DNA of 64,000 nt, from positions 62,001 through 126,000 of the forward strand of contig NZ_CAKJTI010000001.1 of the NCBI RefSeq assembly GCF_917563915.1, in the 5' to 3' direction. The stretch is from Bacillus rhizoplanae. GTDB lineage: Bacteria > Bacillota > Bacilli > Bacillales > Bacillaceae_G. This document shows, piece after piece, positions 8,141 to 16,391 of the stretch. The notes beneath the pieces were generated by a model. That model did not search any database, was not told where the DNA came from, and saw only the letters and a list, made by a program, of their open reading frames with translations. The position numbers and the translations under genes are program-made. Every line of letters starts with the position of its first letter. Position 1 is the stretch's first letter.

Positions 8141-9201
8141 GCATATAAAGAAAGTTTATGTTTTAACATTCGTTGCAAAATGGCATATGTCAAAATGCTA
8201 AACCCTATAAAATACGTATAGTGAAGCGGGATAGATTTACTGCCATCAGTGAAAATTTCGCTGCCAAGAAGTCCGAAACAAATGGAAGTACATATTGAGA
8301 AATAGACATGAAGTCTTTGATATAGCAATATTTTTCCATTATGTTCATTTGGTGAACGTGCATATAAATAAGCTCCTAGCGGAAGACAAATGAGCATATA
8401 AATTGCAGGACTTAATAGTGTCCAAGCAGAAGGAACATGGTGATAAGTAGGTCCTACATGTATTTTTTCATATTCATCTTTTATAGCTTCTCTATGTGGA
8501 TCATAGTCGTAGTTAATAGTGAAATGAGCAAGGGGAGCTATAATACTTGTGTTTTCTGTATACAGTGAACTTTTATTATAAGCATTATTATATTCTTGTT
8601 GTGATAAATCAACATGCAATGCAAAGAAAGGAAACGCAAGCTGAAAAATATAAATGGGAAAAACCATTATAATATAACTTAGCGCGCTTTGTGAGATAAT
8701 GTTTCCTGTAATGGTTCCGATAAAGAGAGCTAATGTGTACACCGCAATCAATGTAACAATCGTATACACGAAGTATAGATGAAACAACGTAAATGATTGA
8801 TACTGAGAATGTATCGTAGTTTTGTAGACGATATACATAAGAAACCAACTTACGCTAAGTGCACTTACGATATGAACCGTACCGAATAACCATTTTGATA
8901 GAAACAGGTGGAAGCGTTTAAATGGCATAGACCAAAGAAAATCGATCGATTGATTATGACGTTCCCATCCTATTAATATGGTAGCCAATCCAATTAATAG
9001 TAGAGCAGGAAAAAATGTAGGACTGTCTGCGCTCAAATGATATGAATAATAAGTATCCGTAGTGTCGTACAAGTACTTAGCTTTGTGCTGTGCATTCGTA
9101 TAATATTCATATGGTAAGAGATACAACGTACTTAGCCAAAATAGCACAATGACATACTTCCCTTGCTTCCAGTTTCGTATCCACAATGCTTTCTGAAACA
9201 T
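8134..9201 (-). CDS. ABC transporter permease, second paralogue
   Basis: A 355-residue integral membrane protein with about six to seven helices and large loops between pairs, paralogous to the gene upstream (both begin with KALW-R--KQGKY and share LFWLS-LYLLPY and NNQS/HNQS-DFLWSMPF). The pattern matches ABC-2 exporters of the GntR-YtrA type that respond to cell-wall antibiotics. ATG 9201 is preceded by GAGGTG. Last gene of the gntR-ATPase-permease-permease operon. Confidence 0.8.
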   Translation of the reverse strand: MFQKALWIRNWKQGKYVIVLFWLSTLYLLPYEYYTNAQHKAKYLYDTTDTYYSYHLSADSPTFFPALLLIGLATILIGWERHNQSIDFLWSMPFKRFHLFLSKWLFGTVHIVSALSVSWFLMYIVYKTTIHSQYQSFTLFHLYFVYTIVTLIAVYTLALFIGTITGNIISQSALSYIIMVFPIYIFQLAFPFFALHVDLSQQEYNNAYNKSSLYTENTSIIAPLAHFTINYDYDPHREAIKDEYEKIHVGPTYHHVPSAWTLLSPAIYMLICLPLGAYLYARSPNEHNGKILLYQRLHVYFSICTSICFGLLGSEIFTDGSKSIPLHYTYFIGFSILTYAILQRMLKHKLSLYAK

Positions 9202-9251
9202 GTAATTCACCTCAAATTATACGTATATTCTTCTTGTTTAAAATAGTATCG

Positions 9252-10334
9252 TTATCTTCCACTGAAAGAAAAATTCCACTTAAGCAAGCGAGTTAAAATG
9301 ATATAACTAACAATCCCTGTCCCTAAAAAGGCTATATAATAACTCCATAAGACGTTTGCTCCCAATGTTTGACCGCCGAGTAGCGCAAAGCAAAGGACTG
9401 TACAGCCAATAAACCATTTCTGTAACTGTGGAAACAATAATATTTTTCCATTTTGTTCATTAGGAGATCGCATATACAGGACAATAGCAATTGGTAAAAA
9501 TAGAACAATATAAATAAATGGGCTAAATAATTTCCAAGCAGATGGAATCGATGTATGTTTCATTGGATTTACTGTAGGTGATTCGGAGATTTTATTCCCG
9601 TATCGATCGAATTCCATTTGAGGGTGGTAATCGTATTGAATATAAAAAGTATCTAGCGGTGCAACTATACTTGTCGGTGCTAAATATGTTCCCAATTTAT
9701 TTTCCATTTTATAGAGTTCTTCTTTTGAATCCCCTATATGAGCAGAAAGAAATCCAGACAATAATAGTGCTAAGCCATACGGAAGAAATAAAATGACTGC
9801 GGTTAAGGCACCTTGTGAAAAAAGATTCCCTGTAATTGTTCCAATGAATAAAGCAAATGTATAGATAGCAATTAGCGAAATTGTAGCGTATATAAAATAA
9901 GTATGGAACGGACTGAAATCTTGATAAGCATTATGAAAAGATACTTTTTTAATTCCATACATACTAATCCAGCAAATAAAATTCACGATAATGATATTGA
10001 AAATACCAAACAACCATTTTGTTAGAAAAATACTTTTTCTTTGAAAAGGCATAGACCAAAGAAAATCGGTTGATTGATTATTGCGTTCCCAGCCAATTAA
10101 GATGCAAGCAAGTGCAATGAGAAGTATGCCTTGTACTATGACAATATCAGGTCCTGAAAATGAATAAGAATAGTAATATATATAATCATCGAATTTCATT
10201 TTTGATTGTCTAAGCTGCGCTTGTGCATCACTGTAATATTGATAAGGAAGCAGATATAAACTACTTAACCAAAACAATAGAACAATATATTTCCCTTGTT
10301 TATACGTTCGCATCCATAACGCTTTATGAAACAT
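9252..10334 (-). CDS. ABC transporter permease, first paralogue
   Basis: A 360-residue membrane protein paralogous to the downstream gene, so the exporter is probably a heterodimeric membrane core. Helices alternate with hydrophilic loops; the sequence NNQSTDFLWSMPFQRKSIF is shared. ATG 10334 has AGGAGGG upstream and overlaps the end of the ATPase gene by 11 bases, indicating translational coupling. Substrate unknown; the family is linked to bacitracin-type or membrane-active compound response. Confidence 0.82.
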   Translation of the reverse strand: MFHKALWMRTYKQGKYIVLLFWLSSLYLLPYQYYSDAQAQLRQSKMKFDDYIYYYSYSFSGPDIVIVQGILLIALACILIGWERNNQSTDFLWSMPFQRKSIFLTKWLFGIFNIIIVNFICWISMYGIKKVSFHNAYQDFSPFHTYFIYATISLIAIYTFALFIGTITGNLFSQGALTAVILFLPYGLALLLSGFLSAHIGDSKEELYKMENKLGTYLAPTSIVAPLDTFYIQYDYHPQMEFDRYGNKISESPTVNPMKHTSIPSAWKLFSPFIYIVLFLPIAIVLYMRSPNEQNGKILLFPQLQKWFIGCTVLCFALLGGQTLGANVLWSYYIAFLGTGIVSYIILTRLLKWNFSFSGR

Positions 10335-11205
10335 GTGATCCCTCCTCGAAAGCCGTAACAAATACATCCTCAAGTGACATTGGCAACTCTTCTAATAAGA
10401 GCGGCTGCTCTTTATGAAATTTCTCTAACGTAGCTGTTACGTTGCCTTCGATTAAGATGGTATATACTTTTCCTGTTTGGTTTAATACTTTCACATTACA
10501 TAAATTCACTAGCTTTTGTGGTAGTGAGCGTTCGTAAGCTACTTGAATTTTTGCATAGCGTGATTTTGTATCTTCTAAAGCTGTGATAGATGCAATTGTA
10601 CGATCTTTTAAAATGATGACTGTGTCTGCGATTTTTTCGACTTCATCTAGGTGATGTGTAGAAATGAGAATGGTAATTTCTCGCTCTGCTACTTCTTCGA
10701 TTAAAAACTGAAGAATCTGTCTTTTTACGATAGGATCAAGTCCATTTGTCGGCTCATCTAAAATTATATATTCTACTCCAGTAGAAAAAGCTAAAATCAT
10801 TGCTAGCAAAGCTTTCATTCCGCGAGAGTAGCTGCGAATGCGTTTCTCTGGTAAGTTAAAGCGCTCTAGTAGTTTATAAAAATAGTCTTCATTGAAATTA
10901 TGATAGACTGCCTTATAAAATTTTACGATTTCTTTTACTGTATATCCGCTGAGTACATTTGTAGAGTCTGGAACATATACGACCACTTGTTTTACTTCAG
11001 GATGTTTGTGCACGTCAATCTCGTTATATGTAACCGTTCCTTCATCTGGATTTAAGATTCCAACGAGTGTGCGTAATAATGTTGTTTTTCCAGCTCCGTT
11101 TCTTCCGAGTAATCCGACGATGCTTCCTTTTTTTAAAGTAAATGAAATATCTTCTAATATGATTTGGTTATCAATTGTTTTCTTTACGTTTGTCACCTTC
11201 AGCAT
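10324..11205 (-). CDS. ABC transporter ATP-binding protein
   Basis: A 293-residue ATPase driving the two adjacent permeases. Walker A GLLGRNGAGKTTLL is near residue 33, the signature is the variant SYSRGMKALL, Walker B is YIILDEPTNGLDP and the switch His lies in STHHLDEVEKIAD. A ~70-residue C-terminal extension follows, as in ABC-2 drug exporters. ATG 11205 has AGGGGGA upstream and lies 35 bases inside the end of the regulator gene. Confidence 0.92.
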   Translation of the reverse strand: MLKVTNVKKTIDNQIILEDISFTLKKGSIVGLLGRNGAGKTTLLRTLVGILNPDEGTVTYNEIDVHKHPEVKQVVVYVPDSTNVLSGYTVKEIVKFYKAVYHNFNEDYFYKLLERFNLPEKRIRSYSRGMKALLAMILAFSTGVEYIILDEPTNGLDPIVKRQILQFLIEEVAEREITILISTHHLDEVEKIADTVIILKDRTIASITALEDTKSRYAKIQVAYERSLPQKLVNLCNVKVLNQTGKVYTILIEGNVTATLEKFHKEQPLLLEELPMSLEDVFVTAFEEGSHVS

Positions 11206-11590
11206 GAGTATTTCCCCCTAATTCTTTATAGTATGAATCAATCCAATCATGAATTTTTTCTTTTGAAATACCGAGATAAGAAGCTTCTAGTAATAATTGA
11301 TGAAATTGTTTTTCCACCATAGCAATTTTCCTTTCATCTTGTGTTGGAGTAATCGATTGGCATACAAATGTTCCTTTGCCTCGCAGTGTTTCAATAATTC
11401 CTTGTCGTTCTAACTCTTGATACGCTTTACTCACTGTATTTGGATTTACCACGAGTGAAGAGGCAAGTTCCCGAACAGAAGGGAGTTTATCATTTGGTGC
11501 GAGCATTGCTTTTAAAACTAGTTCCTTTACGTTGTGAACAATTTGTTCCCATATCGGAGTGTTGCTTCTTGGATCAAGTTGAATGTGCAA
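11171..11590 (-). CDS. GntR-family (YtrA subfamily) regulator
   Basis: A 139-residue regulator with an N-terminal winged helix (PIWEQIVHNVKELVL, then KLPSVRELASSLVVNPNTVSKAYQ) and only a short helical C-terminal tail, which defines the YtrA subfamily. Such proteins repress an operon with ABC exporter genes. TTG 11590 is favoured over TTG 11596 because AGGAGG stands eight bases before it. An inverted repeat TAAGTGTA / TACACTTA downstream of its own promoter is the probable operator, so the operon is likely autoregulated. Confidence 0.88.
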   Translation of the reverse strand: MHIQLDPRSNTPIWEQIVHNVKELVLKAMLAPNDKLPSVRELASSLVVNPNTVSKAYQELERQGIIETLRGKGTFVCQSITPTQDERKIAMVEKQFHQLLLEASYLGISKEKIHDWIDSYYKELGGNTHAEGDKRKENN

Positions 11591-11618
11591 GAGCAATGCC
11601 TCCTTCCTGATGAATTTT

Positions 11619-11647
11619 TAAGTGTACTATTAAACGTAATACACTTA
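11619..11647 (-). promoter_or_regulatory. Operator-like inverted repeat of the GntR operon
   Basis: Perfect 8 bp arms TAAGTGTA and TACACTTA separated by 13 bases, just downstream of a -10-like TATTGT (11650-11655) and upstream of the gntR ribosome-binding site. AGTGTA/TACACT arms are characteristic of YtrA-type operators. Confidence 0.75.
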
Positions 11648-11649
11648 AT

Positions 11650-11678
11650 ACAATATATAGCATACTTTTGTTTGTCAA
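11650..11678 (-). promoter_or_regulatory. Sigma-A promoter of the GntR-ABC operon
   Basis: On the minus strand TTGACA (11673-11678) and TATTGT (11650-11655) with a 17-base spacer; the overlapping TATATT is an alternative -10. Confidence 0.6.
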
Positions 11679-11699
11679 TGCTATTTTTAGAAAAAGATG

Positions 11700-11728
11700 G
11701 TATAAAAACCCTTCATTTGGAAAAGATA
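11700..11728 (+). promoter_or_regulatory. Candidate forespore (sigma-F) promoter of dacF
   Basis: GTATA (11700-11704), 14 bases, then GGAAAAGAT (from 11719). This fits the GYWTA / GGNNANANT pattern of sigma-F, the known regulator of dacF in B. subtilis. Confidence 0.5.
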
Positions 11729-11755
11729 GGTGTGATATAGAATGGAGGGTTAGTC

Positions 11756-12934
11756 ATGAAGCGATTGATTGGAATACTTGTTTGTTTCATGTTATTGCTT
11801 TCCGCTGTTCCAATTGGTTTTGCGCAGTCTGAGAAAAAAGAAGCGGAAACAAAACCAAAGCTAGCGGAACAAGCATTGTCAGCGATTGTTATTGAACAGG
11901 ATACGGGAAAAGTTTTATTTGAAAAAAGTCCAAATGAAAAGTTGCCACCTGCTAGTATGACAAAAATTATGACCATGCTACTCATTATGGAGCAAATTGA
12001 AAAAGGAAAGTTAACACTGAAAGATAAAGTGAGAACGAGTGAACATGCAGCTTCTATGGGCGGATCACAAATTTTCCTTGAGCCTGGTGAAGAAATGACA
12101 GTCAATGAAATGTTAAAAGGCATTGCAATTGCATCCGGAAATGATGCATCAGTTGCAGTTGCTGAACATATTGCTGGGTCAGAAGAAGGATTTGTAGACA
12201 TGATGAATAGAAAAGCGAAAGATTTAGGACTTAAAAATACTCATTTTCAAAATCCAACAGGCCTTCCAGCCAAGAACCATTATTCAACAGCATATGATAT
12301 GGCAGTTATGGCAAAGGAATTAATGAAATACCCGTTAATTCGTAAATATACAGGTAAATATGAAGATTATTTACGAGAAGATACGGATAAGAAATTTTGG
12401 CTTGTGAATACAAACAAGCTTGTTCGGTTCTATCCAGGTGTTGATGGCGTGAAAACAGGCTTTACAACAGAGGCAAAATATTGTTTAACAGCATCTGCAG
12501 AGCGAAATGGCATGCGCGTCATTTCTGTTATCATGGGATCTCCAACATCAAAAGAACGTAATGCGGAAGTAACGAAGCTTCTTGATTATGCATTTAGTCA
12601 ATATATGACACAAAAAATGTATACAAGAGGCGAAAAAATTCAGACAGTAAAAGTTGGAAAAGGAAAAAAAGAAACTGTCGACTTAGTTGCGTCTGACAAT
12701 GTTTCTCTACTAATGAAAAAGGGAGAAACGATGAAAAATATTAAAAAAGAAGTAGTTGCTGAGGAAAAAGTAAAAGCTCCAATTAAAAAAGGAGATGCTT
12801 TAGGTACACTTGTCATAAAAAAAGATAATCAAGTATTACTCAAACAGACAATTGTTGCGAAAGAGGATGTCGCAGCAGCAAGCTGGTGGGAGTTATTTAA
12901 ACGAAGTTTTGGGATGTTTTCGACATCGAAATAG
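11756..12934 (+). CDS. dacF: D-alanyl-D-alanine carboxypeptidase DacF (penicillin-binding protein)
   Basis: Trims the terminal D-Ala of peptidoglycan stem peptides during spore cortex formation. The 392-residue product has a signal peptide ending near FAQS, the acylation motif SMTK (Ser67), SGN (127-129) and KTG in VDGVKTGFTTEA, followed by a C-terminal beta-rich PBP5-like domain with an amphipathic end. GGAGGG precedes ATG 11756. As in B. subtilis it lies just before spoIIAA, under a probable sigma-F promoter. Confidence 0.95.
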   Translation: MKRLIGILVCFMLLLSAVPIGFAQSEKKEAETKPKLAEQALSAIVIEQDTGKVLFEKSPNEKLPPASMTKIMTMLLIMEQIEKGKLTLKDKVRTSEHAASMGGSQIFLEPGEEMTVNEMLKGIAIASGNDASVAVAEHIAGSEEGFVDMMNRKAKDLGLKNTHFQNPTGLPAKNHYSTAYDMAVMAKELMKYPLIRKYTGKYEDYLREDTDKKFWLVNTNKLVRFYPGVDGVKTGFTTEAKYCLTASAERNGMRVISVIMGSPTSKERNAEVTKLLDYAFSQYMTQKMYTRGEKIQTVKVGKGKKETVDLVASDNVSLLMKKGETMKNIKKEVVAEEKVKAPIKKGDALGTLVIKKDNQVLLKQTIVAKEDVAAASWWELFKRSFGMFSTSK

Positions 12935-12962
12935 CGGCAATTTTGTTGCCGCTTTCTCTTTT
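12934..12962 (+). terminator. Terminator after dacF
   Basis: GCGGCAA-TTTTG-TTGCCGC hairpin followed by TTTCTCTTTTG. Read-through to spoIIA, known in B. subtilis, would have to pass it. Confidence 0.75.
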
Positions 12963-13047
12963 GTTGAATTTGTTGTTATCTCAATGGTAAGAGATGTTGC
13001 TAGAAGGTTCATTTTATGACGAAATAGTACTTCTTTTGTCAGGTAGA

Positions 13048-13072
13048 AGGATTCTACATCTATATTAGAGAA
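13048..13072 (+). promoter_or_regulatory. Candidate sigma-H promoter of the spoIIA operon
   Basis: AGGATTC (13048-13054), 13 bases, GAGAA (13068-13072); weak match to the sigma-H consensus AGGAWWT / RGAAT, at the position expected for spoIIA control. Confidence 0.35.
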
Positions 13073-13129
13073 AAACTTCTTATATGTTTTGCGTGTATAC
13101 GCGAATTTTGAATGTAAGGAGGAAATAGA

Positions 13130-13480
13130 GTGAGTCTTTCCATTCATTTAGAAGTAAAGCGTGACGTCTTATGTGTTCGTTTAGCAGGCGAACTGGATCA
13201 TCATACTGCCGAAGAGTTGCGAGCGAAAGTCACTGATATGATTGAGACGCATCATGTTCATCATATTATTTTAAACTTAGAGCAATTAGCATTTATGGAT
13301 AGTTCTGGTCTTGGTGTTGTGTTAGGAAGATATAAACATGTCAAAAGCTTAGGCGGCGAAATGGTTGTATGTGCAATTTCTCCTGCTGTAAAGCGCTTGT
13401 TTGAGATGTCAGGGCTATTTAAAATTATTCGTTTAGAAGAAAATGAAGCGCATGCGCTCGCGACATTGGGGGTGGCGTAG
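13130..13480 (+). CDS. spoIIAA: Anti-sigma-F factor antagonist SpoIIAA
   Basis: Unphosphorylated SpoIIAA binds the anti-sigma factor SpoIIAB and frees sigma-F in the forespore. The 116-residue STAS-domain product carries the phosphorylation site in [15 protein letters not shown] (second Ser by homology). GTG 13130 follows AAGGAGG. First gene of the spoIIAA-spoIIAB-sigF operon; the SpoIIAB start codon follows its TAG directly. Confidence 0.97.
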   Translation: MSLSIHLEVKRDVLCVRLAGELDHHTAEELRAKVTDMIETHHVHHIILNLEQLAFMDSSGLGVVLGRYKHVKSLGGEMVVCAISPAVKRLFEMSGLFKIIRLEENEAHALATLGVA

Positions 13481-13921
13481 ATGAGAAATGAAATGAACCT
13501 TCAATTTTCAGCATTAAGTCAAAATGAATCGTTTGCTCGGGTTACAGTTGCGGCTTTTATTGCACAGCTCGATCCGACGATGGAAGAGTTAACTGAAGTG
13601 AAAACAGTTGTGTCTGAGGCGGTAACGAATGCTATTATTCATGGGTATGAAGGGCATGCAGATGGTATTGTGTATATTACGGTTATTTTGGAAGATGACA
13701 TGGTAAAGTTAACGATTCGTGATGAAGGGATTGGAATTCTAGATTTAGATGAAGCAAGGCAACCCCTTTTTACAACAAAACCCGAATTAGAGCGTTCCGG
13801 AATGGGATTTACCATTATGGAAAATTTTATGGACGAAGTAGAGGTTATTTCTAATGAATCTTTCGGGACAACGATCCATTTGACGAAGCATCTATCAAAA
13901 AGTAACGCTCTATGCAATTAA
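13481..13921 (+). CDS. spoIIAB: Anti-sigma-F factor / serine kinase SpoIIAB
   Basis: Binds sigma-F and phosphorylates SpoIIAA. The 146-residue GHKL ATPase shows the N box [14 protein letters not shown], the G1 box RDEGIGI and the G2 region [14 protein letters not shown]. Length equals that of B. subtilis SpoIIAB. The gene abuts spoIIAA and lies 12 bases before sigF, the classical order that sets protein stoichiometry. Confidence 0.97.
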   Translation: MRNEMNLQFSALSQNESFARVTVAAFIAQLDPTMEELTEVKTVVSEAVTNAIIHGYEGHADGIVYITVILEDDMVKLTIRDEGIGILDLDEARQPLFTTKPELERSGMGFTIMENFMDEVEVISNESFGTTIHLTKHLSKSNALCN

Positions 13922-13933
13922 GGAGAATTGCCT

Positions 13934-14692
13934 ATGGACATAGAGGTCAGAAGTGAAAAAGGAAAAGGGCAGTTAAAGGATCGCGAGTTAAAAGAATTAA
14001 TTCAAAGAAGTCAAGATGGTGATCAAGGAGCGAGAGATTTAATTATACAAAATAATATGAGACTTGTTTGGTCGGTTGTACAACGTTTTTTAAATCGTGG
14101 TTATGAGCCGGAAGACTTGTTTCAAATTGGTTGTATTGGTTTGCTAAAATCTGTCGACAAATTTGATTTATCTTTTGATGTAAAGTTTTCAACATATGCA
14201 GTTCCAATGATTATTGGAGAAATTCAACGTTTCTTACGTGATGATGGGACAGTGAAAGTAAGTCGTTCTTTAAAGGAAACTGGAAATAAAATTCGCAAAA
14301 TGAAAGATGAATTATCAAAAGAGTATGGCCGTGCACCGACAGTTACTGAAATAGCAGAGGCGCTAGAGTTAACACCAGAAGAAGTTGTAATGGCGCAAGA
14401 AGCAAGCCGTACTCCATCATCCATACATGAAACGGTGTATGAAAATGATGGTGATCCTATTACCATTTTAGATCAAATTGCGGATCGTTCTGAAACGAAG
14501 TGGTTTGATAAGATTGCTTTAAAAGAAGCGATTCGTGAATTAGATGAACGTGAACGACTGATTGTGTATTTACGGTATTATAAAGATCAAACGCAATCGG
14601 AAGTAGCGGAGCGTTTAGGAATTTCGCAAGTACAAGTGTCACGGCTAGAAAAGAAAATATTAAAGCAAATGAAGGACCGAATAGGCGAATAG
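13934..14692 (+). CDS. sigF: RNA polymerase sigma-F factor
   Basis: First compartment-specific sigma factor of the forespore. The 252-residue product has sigma region 2 (MRLVWSVVQRFLNRGYEPED, LFQIGCIGLLKSVDKFD, KFSTYAVPMIIGEIQRFLR), region 3 (TEIAEALELTPEEVV) and region 4 (LIVYLRYYKDQTQSEVAERL, ISQVQVSRLEKKI). ATG 13934 has AAGGAG upstream; the TTG two codons earlier is less likely. A terminator overlaps its stop codon. Confidence 0.97.
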   Translation: MDIEVRSEKGKGQLKDRELKELIQRSQDGDQGARDLIIQNNMRLVWSVVQRFLNRGYEPEDLFQIGCIGLLKSVDKFDLSFDVKFSTYAVPMIIGEIQRFLRDDGTVKVSRSLKETGNKIRKMKDELSKEYGRAPTVTEIAEALELTPEEVVMAQEASRTPSSIHETVYENDGDPITILDQIADRSETKWFDKIALKEAIRELDERERLIVYLRYYKDQTQSEVAERLGISQVQVSRLEKKILKQMKDRIGE

Positions 14693-14707
14693 TCTATTCG
14701 TTTTTTT
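14686..14707 (+). terminator. Terminator after sigF
   Basis: CGAATA-GTC-TATTCG hairpin followed by seven T residues; overlaps the end of sigF. Confidence 0.75.
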
Positions 14708-14722
14708 ATTTCAAAAAAAGTT

Positions 14723-14752
14723 GTATTAGAAAATTTTCCAATATCCATACTA
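14723..14752 (+). promoter_or_regulatory. Candidate sigma-G promoter of the spoVA operon
   Basis: GTATT (14723-14727), 18 bases, CATACTA (14746-14752). The -10 fits the CATNHTA pattern and spacing fits sigma-G, the regulator of spoVA in B. subtilis. Confidence 0.5.
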
Positions 14753-14784
14753 CAATTACGAGGAATAGTTAAGAGGTGATTGGA

Positions 14785-15405
14785 GTGGAGCAAACGATAT
14801 ATGTAAAGATGAGAAGTCGCCTGCAAGTGTCGCCTACTTATGAGATTAAAGTTGGTGATGTTGCACAAGTAGTTGGAGATTCAGATATTGTAGACGAAAT
14901 AAAACGACAGGCTGTATACAAAATTACAAAGAAAGATAAAACGCATGTGGTAATTGATGTGATGAAAGTCATTCAGCGCATTCAACAGTATTCTAGCAGC
15001 TTACAAATTAATTTGCTTGGTTCAGCACAAACTATTGTTGAAATCGTATATGAGAAAAAACGAGTAAATCCATTTTTTTTTGGAATGGTTTGGCTATTAC
15101 TATTTGTGGGAGCTGCCCTTGCAATTATTTATTTTCATGAAGACGTTAGTATGCAGCAAGTACATCAACGCTTGTATTACATGATTACAGGAGAAAACAA
15201 TAAAAAGCCACTTTTATTTCAAGTCCCATATTCGTTAGGACTTGGACTTGGAATGATTCTTTTTTTTAATCATGTTTTTCAAAAACGCATTAATGAGGAG
15301 CCGAGCCCATTAGAAGTTGAAATGTTCCAATACCAGCAATCTCTCGATCAATATGTGATGATGAATGAAAATAAAGAAATGATAAAGAAAATCCCAAATG
15401 ATTGA
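14785..15405 (+). CDS. spoVAA: Stage V sporulation protein AA
   Basis: Part of the SpoVA complex that moves Ca-dipicolinic acid through the inner spore membrane. The 206-residue product has a soluble N-terminal domain (EQTIYVKMRSRLQVSPTYEI, KVGDVAQVVGD) and two membrane helices in the second half (VWLLLFVGAALAIIYF and SLGLGLGMILFF). GTG 14785 is chosen because AGAGGTGA lies just before it and the resulting length equals the B. subtilis protein. It overlaps spoVAB by eight bases. Confidence 0.93.
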   Translation: MEQTIYVKMRSRLQVSPTYEIKVGDVAQVVGDSDIVDEIKRQAVYKITKKDKTHVVIDVMKVIQRIQQYSSSLQINLLGSAQTIVEIVYEKKRVNPFFFGMVWLLLFVGAALAIIYFHEDVSMQQVHQRLYYMITGENNKKPLLFQVPYSLGLGLGMILFFNHVFQKRINEEPSPLEVEMFQYQQSLDQYVMMNENKEMIKKIPND

Positions 15406-15814
15406 ATATATCGGGGTAATCTTTATTGGATTTGCTGGTGGAATTGCTGTTGGAGGAGGATACGTTGCATTTTTAACTGTATTAGGTGTGATTCCAAGGC
15501 TTGCTCAGTTAACGAAAAGTGGTCATCGTGTTCAATATTATGAATGGGCTGTTGTGAGCGGTGCATTAAGCGGCGCATGGTGCAGTTTACGCGATATCAC
15601 ATTGGTGGCTTCACCGTATTGGCTTTTGCTCCTTGGATTGTTATGTGGCACATTTATTGGAATGCTTGCCGCTGCCTTAACAGAAGTGCTGAATGTACTT
15701 CCGATATTGGCAAAACGTGTTGGGGTTGATGGGAAAATTGTTATTCTTCTTATCGCACTTGTTCTTGGTAAGGTGGTAGGTTCTTTATTTCATTGGATTT
15801 ATTTTGTGAAATAG
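15398..15814 (+). CDS. spoVAB: Stage V sporulation protein AB
   Basis: A 138-residue membrane protein with about four helices (IGVIFIGFAGGIAVGGGYVA at the N terminus, GLLCGTFIGMLAAALTEVLN in the middle). Together with SpoVAA it is needed for dipicolinate movement in spores. Overlaps spoVAA and lies 11 bases before spoVAC, with AGGAGG before the next gene, so the operon is tightly coupled. Confidence 0.93.
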   Translation: MIEYIGVIFIGFAGGIAVGGGYVAFLTVLGVIPRLAQLTKSGHRVQYYEWAVVSGALSGAWCSLRDITLVASPYWLLLLGLLCGTFIGMLAAALTEVLNVLPILAKRVGVDGKIVILLIALVLGKVVGSLFHWIYFVK

Positions 15815-15825
15815 GAGGTATGTAA

Positions 15826-16287
15826 ATGACACCGCGAAAATTGAAAGATGATTATACAAATAACGTGAAAAAGTATCAATCAAAACCTAACTATGTTATG
15901 AATTGCGTCAAGGCTTTTGTTGTGGGAGGGCTTATTTGTATATTAGGTGAAGCTTTGATGAAGATGTATATACACTATTTTGATTTTACGGAGAAAAATG
16001 CGGGAAATCCAGCAATCACAACATTAATATTATTGTCGGCCATTTCAACGGGGATTGGTGTATATGATAAACTTGGACAATTTGCAGGGGCAGGATCAGC
16101 AATCCCGGTTACTGGATTTGCAAATTCAATGGTGAGTGCAGCAATGGAACACCGCAGTGAAGGGATTGTTCTTGGGATTGCCACTAATATGTTCAAGATT
16201 GCTGGAAGTGTAATTGTATTTGGTGTTGTTGGAGCGTATGTTGTAGGTCTCATTCGGTATACATGGAAGCTGTTTATCTCGCCCTAA
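15826..16287 (+). CDS. spoVAC: Stage V sporulation protein AC (dipicolinate channel subunit)
   Basis: Mechanosensitive channel subunit of the SpoVA complex; 153 residues with four or five helices and the conserved GIGVYDKLGQFAGAGSAIPVTG, shared with SpoVAEb. ATG 15826 follows GGAGG. The last codons (TTT ATC TCG CCC TAA) coincide with the 5' end of a shrunken bcr1-like element, so the native C terminus may have been replaced by Phe-Ile-Ser-Pro from the repeat. Confidence 0.93.
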   Translation: MTPRKLKDDYTNNVKKYQSKPNYVMNCVKAFVVGGLICILGEALMKMYIHYFDFTEKNAGNPAITTLILLSAISTGIGVYDKLGQFAGAGSAIPVTGFANSMVSAAMEHRSEGIVLGIATNMFKIAGSVIVFGVVGAYVVGLIRYTWKLFISP

Positions 16288-16372
16288 TGGCAGTAATCTC
16301 TCACCTTAAGATTCAGAGAAAACGAAGAGGATAGGTGAGGTGGGAAATCACTAAGGGAAGTTTCACTTTTTG
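16273..16372 (+). repeat. bcr1-like element, copy C, internally deleted (about 100 bp)
   Basis: Begins with TTTATCTCGCCCTAATGG (overlapping the end of spoVAC), continues with CTCACCTTAAGATTCAGAG and GATAGGTGAGGTGGG, and ends AAGTTTCACTTTT. The central CCCGATTGGTTC...hairpin block is missing. It occupies most of the spoVAC-spoVAD gap and reads in the same direction as the operon. Confidence 0.82.
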
Positions 16373-16391
16373 TAAGTAAAGGAGAAGACAG

